From: Hyphomicrobium sp.
GTDB taxonomy: Bacteria; Pseudomonadota; Alphaproteobacteria; Rhizobiales; Hyphomicrobiaceae
Direction: 5' to 3'
DNA: 64,000 bases
Assembly: GCF_019744875.1 (NCBI RefSeq)
Contig: NZ_JAIETU010000006.1
Span: forward strand, 310,001 to 374,000
In this document: piece after piece, positions 1 through 11,060 of the stretch
Layout: every line of letters begins with the position of its first letter
How positions within the stretch are numbered: position 1 is the stretch's first letter
Notes under the pieces: model-generated
The model's input: the letters and a program-made list of their open reading frames with translations, nothing else
Told to the model about the DNA's origin: nothing
The model's database searches: none
Translations under genes and position numbers: made by a program

Positions 1-371
1 AGAAGGGCATCCGACTGGTCGAACGAGAGCGACAACTGGTAGCCGGCCGACCAGCCGGGCACGATTTGCGCTTGGCCGCCGAACGTGATGCGCGAGGCGA
101 GATCCGGCGCCTGGCCGTTCACGTAGGTGTTGGATTCGTGGCCGTCATCCCACGAGAAGATTTGCTGGCTGACCCAACCCGTCATCGACAGCGAGACCTT
201 GCGGTTCCCCTTCCGCGCAGTCGTGGCTTCGAGTTCTGCAATGCGCTCCTCGAGATCGGCGCAGCAATCGCCGCCGAGGTCTGCCGCCATCGCGTCCGCG
301 CTCACCAGTGCTGCACCGGCCATGCCGAGCAGTGCTGCGCGAGCGAGACTATACTTGTTTCCCCCAACCAT
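1..371 (-). CDS. Porin, N-terminal part (truncated by window edge)
   Basis: Outer-membrane general porin of the alphaproteobacterial type, read leftwards from an ATG at 371; the rest lies outside the window. Residues 1-29 form a signal peptide ending AMA before ADLGGDCC. A short acidic helix (DLEERIAELEA) follows, as in rhizobial and Hyphomicrobium porins where it helps trimerise the barrel. The first barrel strands come next (VSLSMTGWVSQQ, then the WDDG turn and ITFGGQAQI). About 123 residues are visible. The conserved DLGGDCC start and WDDG motif make the family assignment good. Only the substrate range is unknown. The gene is divergent from the Rieske/PQQ pair. Confidence 0.85.
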   Translation of the reverse strand, partial: MVGGNKYSLARAALLGMAGAALVSADAMAADLGGDCCADLEERIAELEATTARKGNRKVSLSMTGWVSQQIFSWDDGHESNTYVNGQAPDLASRITFGGQAQIVPGWSAGYQLSLSFDQSDAL

Positions 372-965
372 TGTTCGTGTGCTCCTTGCTTCTTGCGCGC
401 CCATCGACGCTCGTTTTTAGAAGACGCTCACCTTGTGAAATCGGGGTGAGAGCAAGGCGTGTGCCAGTTACTTCGCGCGATGCGGCGCGGCGCAACGTCG
501 GCGGCGCGCTCGAAAGCGACCGCGAATAAAAAATGACGGCTGCTGAAGAATTTACGGAGCCCCTCGCGATGCTCGGGGAAGTTCTCCCGGCGTGTCTTTG
601 CGAGCAAAGCGTGGCCATCACGCAACAAGCGATCGGGTTGCGAGCGGCAGGACTACGTCTGACGATACGCGCGCCCCGTAACGGCTGTGACACCGCGTGC
701 GACACCTGATGTAACGCAGGCACAGCGACATAACGCGCATCGTGATGCGCAGACCCCCACAGTGCATTGGGTCACGAAAACACTGCCTCCGAAAACACCC
801 CGAATTTGCACGTGTTATCGCGTGTTTGCGCGCGTGTTTCGTACGTCCGTTGGGCGCGTACGCGAGGCTGGCATGAATCATGCTGTTTGCCCCCCAACGT
901 CGTTGCGGTGTTGCCATCGAGTAGCCGGCACGCTGCGTGCGACGACAATGAAACTGGGGAGGAAC
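372..965. promoter_or_regulatory. Divergent intergenic region, porin / Rieske gene
   Basis: A 594-base gap without a convincing gene. It must hold the promoters for the porin (leftward) and the Rieske gene (rightward). The right half is rich in short repeats of a GCGTGTTT-like word around 817-845. A Shine-Dalgarno stretch GGGGAGG at 957-963 directly precedes the Rieske start. I recognise no specific regulator site. Confidence 0.4.
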
Positions 966-1586
966 ATGTCGAACAATACGGAGATTGGCCCGCTGGCCAA
1001 CCCAGAGAGCATGGATGCCAGCCAAGTCGGCCGGCGCGAGTTCATGCAAGGCTTCGCCGTCTGCGGCTGCGTTGCTGCATCGACCGCTCTGCTGTGCCCG
1101 TCGGCGGCGAGCGCGGAAGGCGCGCGCACATCGAAGCTTCAGCCTGGAGACACATTCGCCTTCATGAGCGGCGACAAGGAAGGACAGCTCGTCCGTCCTG
1201 AGGATGTGAAGGTCGGTGAGGCCCCGCTGCTCGTCTATCCGAGAGATCCGGCCTCGGAGAAAGTTTTGGCCTCGCGGGCCAACCTGCTCATGCTGAAGCG
1301 GGTCGACGTCAAGGATCTCGATCCATCGACGGCCCCGCATGCGGCCGACGGAATTGTCGCCTACTCGGCGGTTTGCACGCACGAGGGCTGCCCCATCTCC
1401 GGCGAACACGAGAATCCGCGCTTTGCCACGTGCAACTGCCACGGCTCGACCTTCGATCTCTCGAACAACGGGAAGGTGGTGCTGGGGCCCGCGACGCGCA
1501 GGCTTGCCATGCTGCCGGTTACCATCACCGATGGCTCACTGGTGGTGTCAGGAAAACTGAACGGCCCGATCGGGCCGCCAGTCTAG
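966..1586 (+). CDS. Tat-exported Rieske [2Fe-2S] protein
   Basis: A 206-residue periplasmic electron carrier. The N-terminus carries a twin-arginine signal (GRREFMQGF, residues 22-30), followed by a Cys- and Ala-rich hydrophobic stretch ending near residue 50. The Rieske cluster ligands are C137/H139 in CTHEGC and C156/H159 in CNCHGS. C142 and C158 would form the extra disulfide seen in bc1-type and arsenite-oxidase small-subunit (AioB) Rieske proteins, which usually means a high-potential cluster. The ATG at 966 is chosen because GGGGAGG sits just upstream; an earlier in-frame Met at 687 lacks both a ribosome site and signal logic. The gene lies 63 bases before a PQQ dehydrogenase and is probably co-transcribed, so a role as its electron partner is inferred. 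An AioB-like role is the alternative, but no AioA is present. Confidence 0.85.
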   Translation: MSNNTEIGPLANPESMDASQVGRREFMQGFAVCGCVAASTALLCPSAASAEGARTSKLQPGDTFAFMSGDKEGQLVRPEDVKVGEAPLLVYPRDPASEKVLASRANLLMLKRVDVKDLDPSTAPHAADGIVAYSAVCTHEGCPISGEHENPRFATCNCHGSTFDLSNNGKVVLGPATRRLAMLPVTITDGSLVVSGKLNGPIGPPV

Positions 1587-1649
1587 CGAGCGCATCAACA
1601 GCGCCTCGCTCAATAGAAGCTCACAAAAATGGTTGGGAGGATTCCTACG

Positions 1650-3374
1650 ATGAAACTCAGACTATCCGTCGCAGCGCTCGCTTTGATCGCCGCGACTTCG
1701 GTGCAGGCGGGCGACTACAAGCCCGTCACCGAGTCGCGCCTTCAAAATCCCGAGCCTGAGAACTGGTTGCTGACGAAGGGCAACTACGCAGGCTGGAGCT
1801 ACAGCCCACTCGATCAGATCACGCCTGCCAATGCTGCAAAGCTGAAGCCTGTCTGGTCTGCTGCCACTGGCGTGACCTCGGGCCATGAGGCTCCGGCGAT
1901 CGTCAACGGCGACTACATGTTCGTGGCAACGGCGCACAACAACGTGATCGCCTATGACTCCAAGACCGGACGGTTCCTCTGGCGCTATGTTCGCGAGACG
2001 CCCGAAGGCCTGGGTGCATTGCACCGGACCAATCGCGGCGTGGCTCTTTGGGGCGACAAGGTCTACGTCGGCAGCATCGACTGCATGCTGACGGCGCTCG
2101 ATGCCAAGACTGGCAAGATGATCTGGGAAGCGACCGTTTGCGACTGGGAGAAGGAAAGCGCCTACATCACGTCCGCTCCGCTCGCAGTGAAGGGCAAGAT
2201 CATCATCGGTCCGTCCGGCGGTGAGTTCGGCGTGCGCGGTTTCATCAAGGCGTTCGACGCCGAGACCGGCAAGCTGGCATGGACCCGCTATTCCGTCCCC
2301 GCTCCCGGCGAAGCCGGCTCTGAAACCTGGCCGCAGGACGGGCAGTGGAAGGACGCCTGGAAGAACGGCGGCGGCACCATGTGGATGCCCGGCAACTACG
2401 ACGTCAAGAATGACGTCATCTACTGGGGCGTGGGCAACGGCGCACCGTGGCTCGGCGATCAGCGTCCGGGCGACAACCTCTATCTCGCGTCCGTCGTCTC
2501 GCTCAACCCTGACAACGGCGAACTCGTCGGTCACTTCCAGTACCACTGGAACGACTCGTGGGATTGGGCCGGCATGAACGCGCCGACGCTTGTCGACTTC
2601 AACAAGAACGGCAAGCAGGTTCCGGGCCTGATCAGCGCGCAGCGCAACGGTGTGCTGTACTGGCTCGAGCGCGATGCGAAGGGTGGCATCAAGTTCGACA
2701 AGGGCGTGAAGTACGTCAAGAACAACGTCTTCACGAGCATTGACGAAAAGACGGGCCGCCCGACCTACAACGAGGCTCACAAGCCCGGCACCGGCAAGAC
2801 GGCGACCTACTGCCCGAGCCTTTGGGGCGGCAAGGACTGGCCTTATGAGGCTTACAGCCCGAAGACGGGACGGCTGTACGTTCCCTTCAACGACAACCAC
2901 TGCATGACGCTGACCGGCATGGTTCAGCCGATCCTTCCGGGTCAGTGGTCCGCTGGCGTGGACATCAAGCGTCTCGACCTCAAGGTTGACGACAACTTCA
3001 AGTACGTCGGCGGTCTCCAGGCCTGGAGCGTGGACGAGCGCAACGAAGTCTGGCGCCAGATCTACGCGCATTCGTGGAACTTCGGTTCGATCCTGGCGAC
3101 GGGCGGCGGCGTGATGTTCGTCGGCGGCACCAACGATCGCATGTTCCGCGCTTACGATGAAGAGAACGGCAAGCTGCTGTGGGAGTTCCCGACGCCGTCG
3201 GGCATCATCTCGCCGCCGAGCGCCTTCTCGATCGACGGCAAGCAGTACATCGCCGTGGTCTCGGGTTACGGCGTCGACGCGCAGTGGATCCAGAGCAAGA
3301 TGCACGAGCAGGCCGGTTGGGAGAAGTCTGTTCCCGAGGGCGGTTCGGTCTGGGTCTTCGCACTCGGCGACTAA
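1650..3374 (+). CDS. PQQ-dependent alcohol dehydrogenase, atypical (no vicinal Cys)
   Basis: A 574-residue periplasmic quinoprotein of the methanol/ethanol dehydrogenase family with a Sec signal peptide (residues 1-20, cut after VQA). Expected metal ligands are E192 in GGEFG and N263 in GNGAPW; the catalytic base D305 is in WDWAG. The residue two after that Asp is Ala (A307), as in calcium-type MxaF/ExaA enzymes, not the Asp of lanthanide XoxF. The adjacent-cysteine pair that caps PQQ in most relatives (MCCDTVNRG in the xoxF of this window) is replaced by ALHRTNRG, so the eight-membered disulfide ring is absent. The ATG at 1650 has GGGAGG nine bases upstream; an ATG at 1629 would overlap that site. 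It follows the Rieske gene and no cytochrome c gene is adjacent. Substrate unknown. Confidence 0.88.
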   Translation: MKLRLSVAALALIAATSVQAGDYKPVTESRLQNPEPENWLLTKGNYAGWSYSPLDQITPANAAKLKPVWSAATGVTSGHEAPAIVNGDYMFVATAHNNVIAYDSKTGRFLWRYVRETPEGLGALHRTNRGVALWGDKVYVGSIDCMLTALDAKTGKMIWEATVCDWEKESAYITSAPLAVKGKIIIGPSGGEFGVRGFIKAFDAETGKLAWTRYSVPAPGEAGSETWPQDGQWKDAWKNGGGTMWMPGNYDVKNDVIYWGVGNGAPWLGDQRPGDNLYLASVVSLNPDNGELVGHFQYHWNDSWDWAGMNAPTLVDFNKNGKQVPGLISAQRNGVLYWLERDAKGGIKFDKGVKYVKNNVFTSIDEKTGRPTYNEAHKPGTGKTATYCPSLWGGKDWPYEAYSPKTGRLYVPFNDNHCMTLTGMVQPILPGQWSAGVDIKRLDLKVDDNFKYVGGLQAWSVDERNEVWRQIYAHSWNFGSILATGGGVMFVGGTNDRMFRAYDEENGKLLWEFPTPSGIISPPSAFSIDGKQYIAVVSGYGVDAQWIQSKMHEQAGWEKSVPEGGSVWVFALGD

Positions 3375-3392
3375 TCTCTGCTGAAACACGAC

Positions 3393-3429
3393 GAGGCGTC
3401 TCTCTCGCTCTCAAAGAGAGTGACGCCTC
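3393..3429 (+). terminator. Hairpin after PQQ dehydrogenase (first of two)
   Basis: An eight-base perfect stem (GAGGCGTC/GACGCCTC) extends inwards through CTCTC/GAGAG with one mismatch. It lies 19 bases after the PQQ dehydrogenase stop and is followed by AAAA rather than a T-run. It may act with the next hairpin. Confidence 0.55.
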
Positions 3430-3445
3430 CAAAAGTGATTGTTTT

Positions 3446-3482
3446 GCCGCCCTCCGCCTAGGTGGTGGAGGGCGGCATTTTT
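3446..3482 (+). terminator. Rho-independent terminator between PQQ dehydrogenase and aceE
   Basis: A ten-base perfect GC-rich stem (GCCGCCCTCC/GGAGGGCGGC, 3446-3455 and 3467-3476) with an 11-base loop is followed by ATTTTT. This is the cleanest intrinsic terminator in the left part and separates the PQQ unit from the pyruvate dehydrogenase operon. It also argues against an aceE start at 3462. Confidence 0.8.
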
Positions 3483-3545
3483 ACGGGCCGTCGCGACTTT
3501 TGCGGCCCGGCTCGGGGGCGGCGCCAACAATGGAGATCCGCGATC

Positions 3546-6224
<2,679 letters not shown>

Positions 6225-6252
6225 GCAAGCAGCACAGGCACGGAAGACAAGC

Positions 6253-7521
6253 ATGTCCCTGATCGAAGTGAAGGTTCCGGCCATCGGCGATTATGCCGAT
6301 GTGCCGATCGTCGAAATATTGGTGAAAGCCGGTGACAGCGTGCGCGCGGAGGATCCGCTCATCACGCTCGAATCCGACAAGGCGACGATGGAAGTGCCGG
6401 CGCCCGTCGCGGGCACGGTCGCGGAAATCGTGGTCGGCGTGGGCGACAAGGTGAGCGAGGGCAGCATCATCCTCAAGCTCCACGCGGATGGAGCCGGTGC
6501 GGCGCCCGCGGACAAGACGCCGCGACCTGGGCCGTCTGCGACCGAGCCGGTGGCACCTGCGTCTGCTCCTCCGCCTGCGGAAGCCTCGGAGAGCGCTGGT
6601 GGCAACACGCTGCCGGTGCCGGCCGATTTCGGGGACGTCTATGCAAGTCCCTCGGTGCGCCGCCTCGCGCGCGAGCTCGACATCGATCTCAGCGCGATCA
6701 AGGGCACCGGCCACAAAGGCCGCATTACCAAAGAGGACGTGAAGGCTACCCTGGGCAAGGCTTCGGGAGGCGTGAGTACGGCGCGCGCCATCCCGGAGAT
6801 ACCGCTCCAGGATTTCTCGAAGTTCGGCCCCACGACCGTGAAACCGCTTTCGCGGCTGAAGCGGCTCTCGGGCCCTCATCTGCACCGCGCGTGGCTCAAC
6901 ATCCCGCACGTCACCCATACGGATGAAGCTGACATCACAGAGCTCGAAGCCTATCGCAAGCAGCTCGACAGCGACGCGCGCGAAAAGGGATACCGCGTGA
7001 CGATGCTGTCATTCCTGCTCATGGCGAGCGCGGTGGCGCTCAAGCAGTATCCGGAATTCAACGCGTCCCTGTCGCCAGAGGGCGATGCGCTGGTGTTGAA
7101 GCACTACTACTCGATCGGCGTGGCGGTGGACACGCCCGATGGGCTTGTTGTTCCGGTCGTGAAGGATGTCGATCGCAAGCGGATTCTCGAACTCAGCCAG
7201 GAACTCGCCACGCTTTCGGGACGGATGCGCGAAGGCAAGATCGCGCCAGCCGACATCCAGGGCGCAAGCTTCACGATTTCGAGCCTGGGCGGCATCGGTG
7301 GCACAAGCTTCACTCCGATCGTCAACAGCCCCGAGGTGGCCATTCTCGGCGTCGTGCGTGCTGCGATGCGCCCGATGTGGGATGGGCAGGCGTTCGTCCC
7401 GAGGCTCATGCTGCCGTTGTGCCTGTCCTATGACCATCGCGTCATAGATGGCGCATTGGCCGCCCGTTTCACGCGCCGTCTCGCCGAGATCCTCGGCGAC
7501 GTCCGCCAGCTCGTTCTCTAG
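6253..7521 (+). CDS. aceF: Pyruvate dehydrogenase E2, dihydrolipoamide acetyltransferase
   Basis: A 422-residue core of the pyruvate dehydrogenase complex that transfers the acetyl group from lipoamide to CoA. Domains in order: one lipoyl domain (about 2-75) with the lipoylated Lys43 in ESDKATM; a Pro/Ala linker (about 80-125); a peripheral-subunit-binding domain (about 128-166, YASPSVRRLARE); and the catalytic domain (about 190-422) with H395 and D399 in DHRVIDG. A single lipoyl domain is at the low end, since enterobacterial AceF has three. It is paired with a homodimeric E1 and followed 23 bases later by lpdA, so this is E2p rather than an oxoglutarate E2. Confidence 0.95.
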   Translation: MSLIEVKVPAIGDYADVPIVEILVKAGDSVRAEDPLITLESDKATMEVPAPVAGTVAEIVVGVGDKVSEGSIILKLHADGAGAAPADKTPRPGPSATEPVAPASAPPPAEASESAGGNTLPVPADFGDVYASPSVRRLARELDIDLSAIKGTGHKGRITKEDVKATLGKASGGVSTARAIPEIPLQDFSKFGPTTVKPLSRLKRLSGPHLHRAWLNIPHVTHTDEADITELEAYRKQLDSDAREKGYRVTMLSFLLMASAVALKQYPEFNASLSPEGDALVLKHYYSIGVAVDTPDGLVVPVVKDVDRKRILELSQELATLSGRMREGKIAPADIQGASFTISSLGGIGGTSFTPIVNSPEVAILGVVRAAMRPMWDGQAFVPRLMLPLCLSYDHRVIDGALAARFTRRLAEILGDVRQLVL

Positions 7522-7544
7522 AAGGCTCAGGAGCCATCCTCCGA

Positions 7545-8969
7545 ATGGAAGCGGAACTCGTTGTTCTTGGTGCTGGGCCGGGCGGTTACACGGCCGCATT
7601 CCGGGCGGCTGACCTCGGTAAGAAGGTCGTTCTCGTGGAGCGAGCGCCCGTTCTCGGCGGCGTGTGTCTCAACGTCGGGTGCATTCCGTCGAAAGCGCTG
7701 CTGCACGCCGCGAAGGTGCTCGAGGAAGCGCATGAGATGGTTCCGGCCGGGCTCGGCTTCTCGCGGCCGCCGATCGATCTCGACAAGCTGCGCCAGTGGA
7801 AGGAGGGTGTCGTTGGCCGTCTCACTGGCGGGCTCACGAAGCTTGCGCAGATGCGTGGCGTTACGGTCGTGCAGGGCACGGGGCGCTTCGTCTCGCCGTC
7901 CGAGATGGAGGTCTCCGACGAGCGGGGAGGCGTGACGCGGCTGGCCTTCGGGCAGGCCATCATCGCTGCGGGCTCGGAGCCGGCGACGCTGCCGTTCGTT
8001 CCGCGGGGAAGCGCACGTGTGATCGATTCCACGGGTGCACTCGAGATCGAGAGCGTTCCCGAGCGGCTTCTGGTTCTTGGCGGCGGCATCATCGGCCTCG
8101 AAATGGCGACCGTCTACCATGCGCTCGGGAGCAAGGTGACTGTGGTCGAAATCCAGAACCAGATCATTCCCGGCGCCGACGTCGATATCGTGGCGCCGCT
8201 GCTCAAGCGCATCAAAGCGCGCTATGAAGCCATCAAGCTCGCGACAAAGGTGACGAGCATCGAGGAGCGCCCGGACGGTCTCATGGTCGGCATGGAGGGT
8301 GCCGCGGGAGCCGAGACGCAACTGTTCGACAAGGTTCTCGTCGCGGTCGGACGCGCCCCGAATGGGCGACAGTTGAATCTGGAGGCTGCCGGCGTGCGCG
8401 TCGATGAACGCGGCTTCGTGCCGGTGGACCGTCAGATGCGCACGAACGTCCGGCAGATTTTCGCGATCGGCGACATCGTCGGGCAGCCCATGCTGGCGCA
8501 CAAGGCCGTTCACGAAGGCAAGGTCGCCGCCGAGGTGGCCGCGGGACTTCATTCGGCGTTCGACGCGCACGTCATCCCCTCGGTTGCCTACACGGATCCG
8601 GAAGTTGCGTGGGTCGGCCTGACGGAGGCCGAAGCCGTCGCAAAGGGCGTGGCGTTCGGCAAGGGCGTGTTCCCGTGGGCGGCCTCGGGCCGCTCGCTCT
8701 CGCTCGGGCGCGACGAAGGCGTGACAAAAATCATCTTCGACAAGGAGACGAAGCGCATTCTGGGGTGCGGGATCGTCGGTCCGAACGCCGGAGATCTCAT
8801 CGCCGAAGCTGCACTCGCCATCGAGATGGGAGCCGACGCTGCCGACATCGGCGCGACGATCCATCCTCATCCGACGCTCTCCGAGACGATCGGGCTCGCG
8901 GCCGAGATGTTCGAGGGAACGATCACCGACCTGATGCCGCGGCCGCCGGCTCGTAGTGCGCGCGGCTAG
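7545..8969 (+). CDS. lpdA: Dihydrolipoamide dehydrogenase (E3)
   Basis: A 474-residue FAD-dependent disulfide reductase that reoxidises E2 dihydrolipoamide with NAD+. It shows the FAD dinucleotide-binding motif GAGPGGYTAA (9-18), the redox-active pair C41/C46 in GGVCLNVGCIPSK, and the NAD-binding GGGIIGLEMA. The C-terminal catalytic HPHPTLSE supplies the His-Glu pair from the partner subunit. The start ATG at 7545 has an AGGAG-like site upstream. It is the last gene of the aceEF-lpdA operon. Because it sits in the operon it is probably dedicated to pyruvate dehydrogenase, but it may also serve other lipoyl complexes. Confidence 0.96.
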   Translation: MEAELVVLGAGPGGYTAAFRAADLGKKVVLVERAPVLGGVCLNVGCIPSKALLHAAKVLEEAHEMVPAGLGFSRPPIDLDKLRQWKEGVVGRLTGGLTKLAQMRGVTVVQGTGRFVSPSEMEVSDERGGVTRLAFGQAIIAAGSEPATLPFVPRGSARVIDSTGALEIESVPERLLVLGGGIIGLEMATVYHALGSKVTVVEIQNQIIPGADVDIVAPLLKRIKARYEAIKLATKVTSIEERPDGLMVGMEGAAGAETQLFDKVLVAVGRAPNGRQLNLEAAGVRVDERGFVPVDRQMRTNVRQIFAIGDIVGQPMLAHKAVHEGKVAAEVAAGLHSAFDAHVIPSVAYTDPEVAWVGLTEAEAVAKGVAFGKGVFPWAASGRSLSLGRDEGVTKIIFDKETKRILGCGIVGPNAGDLIAEAALAIEMGADAADIGATIHPHPTLSETIGLAAEMFEGTITDLMPRPPARSARG

Positions 8970-8971
8970 GA

Positions 8972-9024
8972 GCGAACCCATCGCGCCGGAACGTCACGCA
9001 GGGTTCGCCCTTCCGTAGCTTTTT
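8972..9024 (+). terminator. Possible terminator after lpdA
   Basis: An eight-base perfect inverted repeat GCGAACCC/GGGTTCGC (8972-8979 and 9001-9008) starts two bases after the lpdA stop. The loop is long (21 bases). A TTTTT run occurs at 9020-9024, about 11 bases after the stem, so the geometry is imperfect. Confidence 0.4.
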
Positions 9025-9201
9025 ATAATCAGCACCGAGAATGTCTGATGTCGCACCACGTCCTGCTTTCCGGCAGGGCGACGGCAGATTATGTCCGTTG
9101 ACCTATTATTTTGGGCGGGGCGAGGTCTCAAAAAGTCCGGCGAAGGCTCCTCGCGGTTGGGTATTTTTTACTCTTGATCGCTACTGTTCGACCGTCTTTC
9201 G

Positions 9202-10248
9202 ATGCGAATTTTACAGATCTTCCCGATTGGATACACATTGCTGGACTCTGCTTTTTTTCCTCAGAATGAAGTCGAGCGCTTGGATGCGCTCGTTGCCTGC
9301 CGGCTCATGGATACCGAACAGGACGAACGCTTCGATCGGATTGCGAAGCTCGCAAAGCGGATTTACGGAGCCGAGCTCGCGTATATCGCGTTCATCGACG
9401 CAGGCTTTCAGTGGCTGAAGTCCACGACCCGCGACGCCATTCCCAAGGTCATGCCGCGCGAGTGCGCGATCTGCAACTATGTGGTCGCGAGCGGTGAACC
9501 CGTGGTGATCGGCAACGTACATACCGATCCGCGTCTCGAAGGAAACCCCATTCTCGACCTCATCACGCATCGCTTTTATGCCGGTGTGCCGCTGATCGCA
9601 GGCTCCGATCTTGTGATCGGCTCGCTCTGCGTCCTTGGCGATGAGGAGCGCGATCCGGCGAGCTTCGACCTGGAGCCGCTGCAGGAGCTTGCGGCCATCG
9701 CCATGGATGAGGTGTCATTCTGGCAGACCATTCAGGAACTCAAGCGGAAGTCGGAGATCGATGCGCTGACGGGTGTTTCCAATCGCCGCCATTTCGATGA
9801 TGCGCTCGAGCGGGCGACGCGGCGCGCGCATCGCACCGGCCATCCGGTCTCTCTGCTGCTGATCGATCTCGATCATTTCAAAGGTTTGAACGATCTCGCG
9901 GGCCACAGGGCCGGAGATGAGGCCCTTCGCCGTCTTGGCGCGCTGCTGGCCAGTGCCGTTTCGCGCCCTGACGATGTGGTTGCTCGCTACGGCGGAGACG
10001 AGTTCGCGATCCTGTTGCCCGACACCACGCTCGATGGCGCCCATCGCGTGGGGGAAGGCATCCGCAAGAAGCTGCTAAACGAGAAGATCCCGCATCCGAC
10101 GCGTCAGATGGTGACCATCAGCAGCGGCGTTGCGTGCCACGTCGGTTCGGCCATGAATTCCGAGCTGCTCGTCAGCCACGCAGACCAGGCGCTCTATTCC
10201 GCCAAGCGCGCTGGACGCAATGCCGTGTTCCAGGGCGTGTACGCCTAG
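9202..10248 (+). CDS. GAF-GGDEF diguanylate cyclase
   Basis: A 348-residue predicted soluble enzyme making cyclic di-GMP from two GTP. A GAF sensor domain (about 28-165) starts at ERLDALVACRLMDTEQDERF. The GGDEF domain (about 180-345) has an intact active site YGGDEF (GGDEF at 264-268). The product-inhibition I-site RxxD (R255 to D258, RPDD) sits five residues before it, so feedback control is likely. A stop at 9175 limits how far upstream the start can be. No clear ribosome site precedes 9202, so the first few residues are uncertain. It is a single gene between the pyruvate dehydrogenase operon and the convergent siderophore block. c-di-GMP commonly controls exopolysaccharide, so a link with the EPS locus 13 kb away is possible but unproven. 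Confidence 0.9.
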   Translation: MRILQIFPIGYTLLDSAFFPQNEVERLDALVACRLMDTEQDERFDRIAKLAKRIYGAELAYIAFIDAGFQWLKSTTRDAIPKVMPRECAICNYVVASGEPVVIGNVHTDPRLEGNPILDLITHRFYAGVPLIAGSDLVIGSLCVLGDEERDPASFDLEPLQELAAIAMDEVSFWQTIQELKRKSEIDALTGVSNRRHFDDALERATRRAHRTGHPVSLLLIDLDHFKGLNDLAGHRAGDEALRRLGALLASAVSRPDDVVARYGGDEFAILLPDTTLDGAHRVGEGIRKKLLNEKIPHPTRQMVTISSGVACHVGSAMNSELLVSHADQALYSAKRAGRNAVFQGVYA

Positions 10249-10301
10249 ACGCTGCAGCACTCGCACGAGGCTTGCGAGGGGGCCGCAACCGCGCGCGGTC
10301 G

Positions 10302-11060
10302 CTAGCGGTAGAACAGGCCGATCCTGCGCCCGTCGAGCTCATGGATCGGAATGTCGATTTCGAAGATTTCGCGAAGCACGCCGGTTTGCATGATCTCGTC
10401 TGGCGTGCCGTGCGTGATCACCGCGCCCTCTCGCATCGCCACGATGCGATCGGAGTAGTGCGAGGCGAAGTTGATGTCGTGGAGGACGAGGACGAAGCTC
10501 TTGTCGAGTTCGTCCGCGATCTTGCGAATGAGCTTCATCGTCTCGGCTGCATGCCGCATGTCGAGGCTGTTCAGCGGTTCGTCCATCAGCAAGTAGTCGG
10601 TGTCCTGAGATAGGACCATGGCGACGAACGCACGCTGGCGCTGCCCGCCCGACATTTCGTCGATGAAGCGATCGCTCAGATCTTCAAGGCCGAGATAGCG
10701 GATCGCCTCGTCGACGCGCTGCGCGTCCTCGGTCGAGAGGCGGCCTTTGGAATGCGGGAAGCGCCCGAACTCGACCAGCTCGCGCACCGTGAGGCGCGCC
10801 GTCATGTGGTTGTCCTGCCGCAGGATCGACAGGCGTCTGGCGAGAACGTCGCCTGGGGCCGTCGCCACATCGAGTTCGTCGACGTGCACGGATCCGGACG
10901 TTGGAGGAAGCAGCCGGCTCAGAAGGGCAAGCAACGTCGATTTTCCCGCGCCGTTGGGGCCGATCACGGACGTGATGCCGCCACGCGGAATGTCGAGCGA
11001 GACGTCGTCCACGACGCGCTTGGCTCCGTATGCCTTGGTGAGATTGCGCGCGGCGATCAT
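10302..11060 (-). CDS. Iron-siderophore ABC transporter ATPase
   Basis: A 252-residue ATP-binding subunit of a FecE/VctC-type importer. It has Walker A GPNGAGKST, signature SGGQRQRAF, Walker B YLLMDEP and the H-loop VLVLHDINFASHY, which is typical of the iron-chelate family. The open frame continues far upstream, but the ATG at 11060 gives the normal family length and overlaps the upstream permease stop by four bases (ATGA). That overlap signals translational coupling. Last gene of a four-gene minus-strand operon. Confidence 0.93.
   Translation of the reverse strand: MIAARNLTKAYGAKRVVDDVSLDIPRGGITSVIGPNGAGKSTLLALLSRLLPPTSGSVHVDELDVATAPGDVLARRLSILRQDNHMTARLTVRELVEFGRFPHSKGRLSTEDAQRVDEAIRYLGLEDLSDRFIDEMSGGQRQRAFVAMVLSQDTDYLLMDEPLNSLDMRHAAETMKLIRKIADELDKSFVLVLHDINFASHYSDRIVAMREGAVITHGTPDEIMQTGVLREIFEIDIPIHELDGRRIGLFYR

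Noticed and set aside
1662-3389. 575-codon open frame antisense to the PQQ dehydrogenase
   Set aside because: A GC-rich shadow: Arg/Val/Asp-rich translation without domains, fully opposite a gene with clear family motifs.
3462-3545. Upstream aceE start at 3462
   Set aside because: Would put the first codons inside the terminator stem; ATG 3546 has a proper ribosome site and normal N-terminus.
10249-10301. Possible terminator between the GGDEF gene and the siderophore ATPase
   Set aside because: Only the short palindrome ACCGCGCGCGGT is present with no T-run; not distinguishable from GC-rich background.
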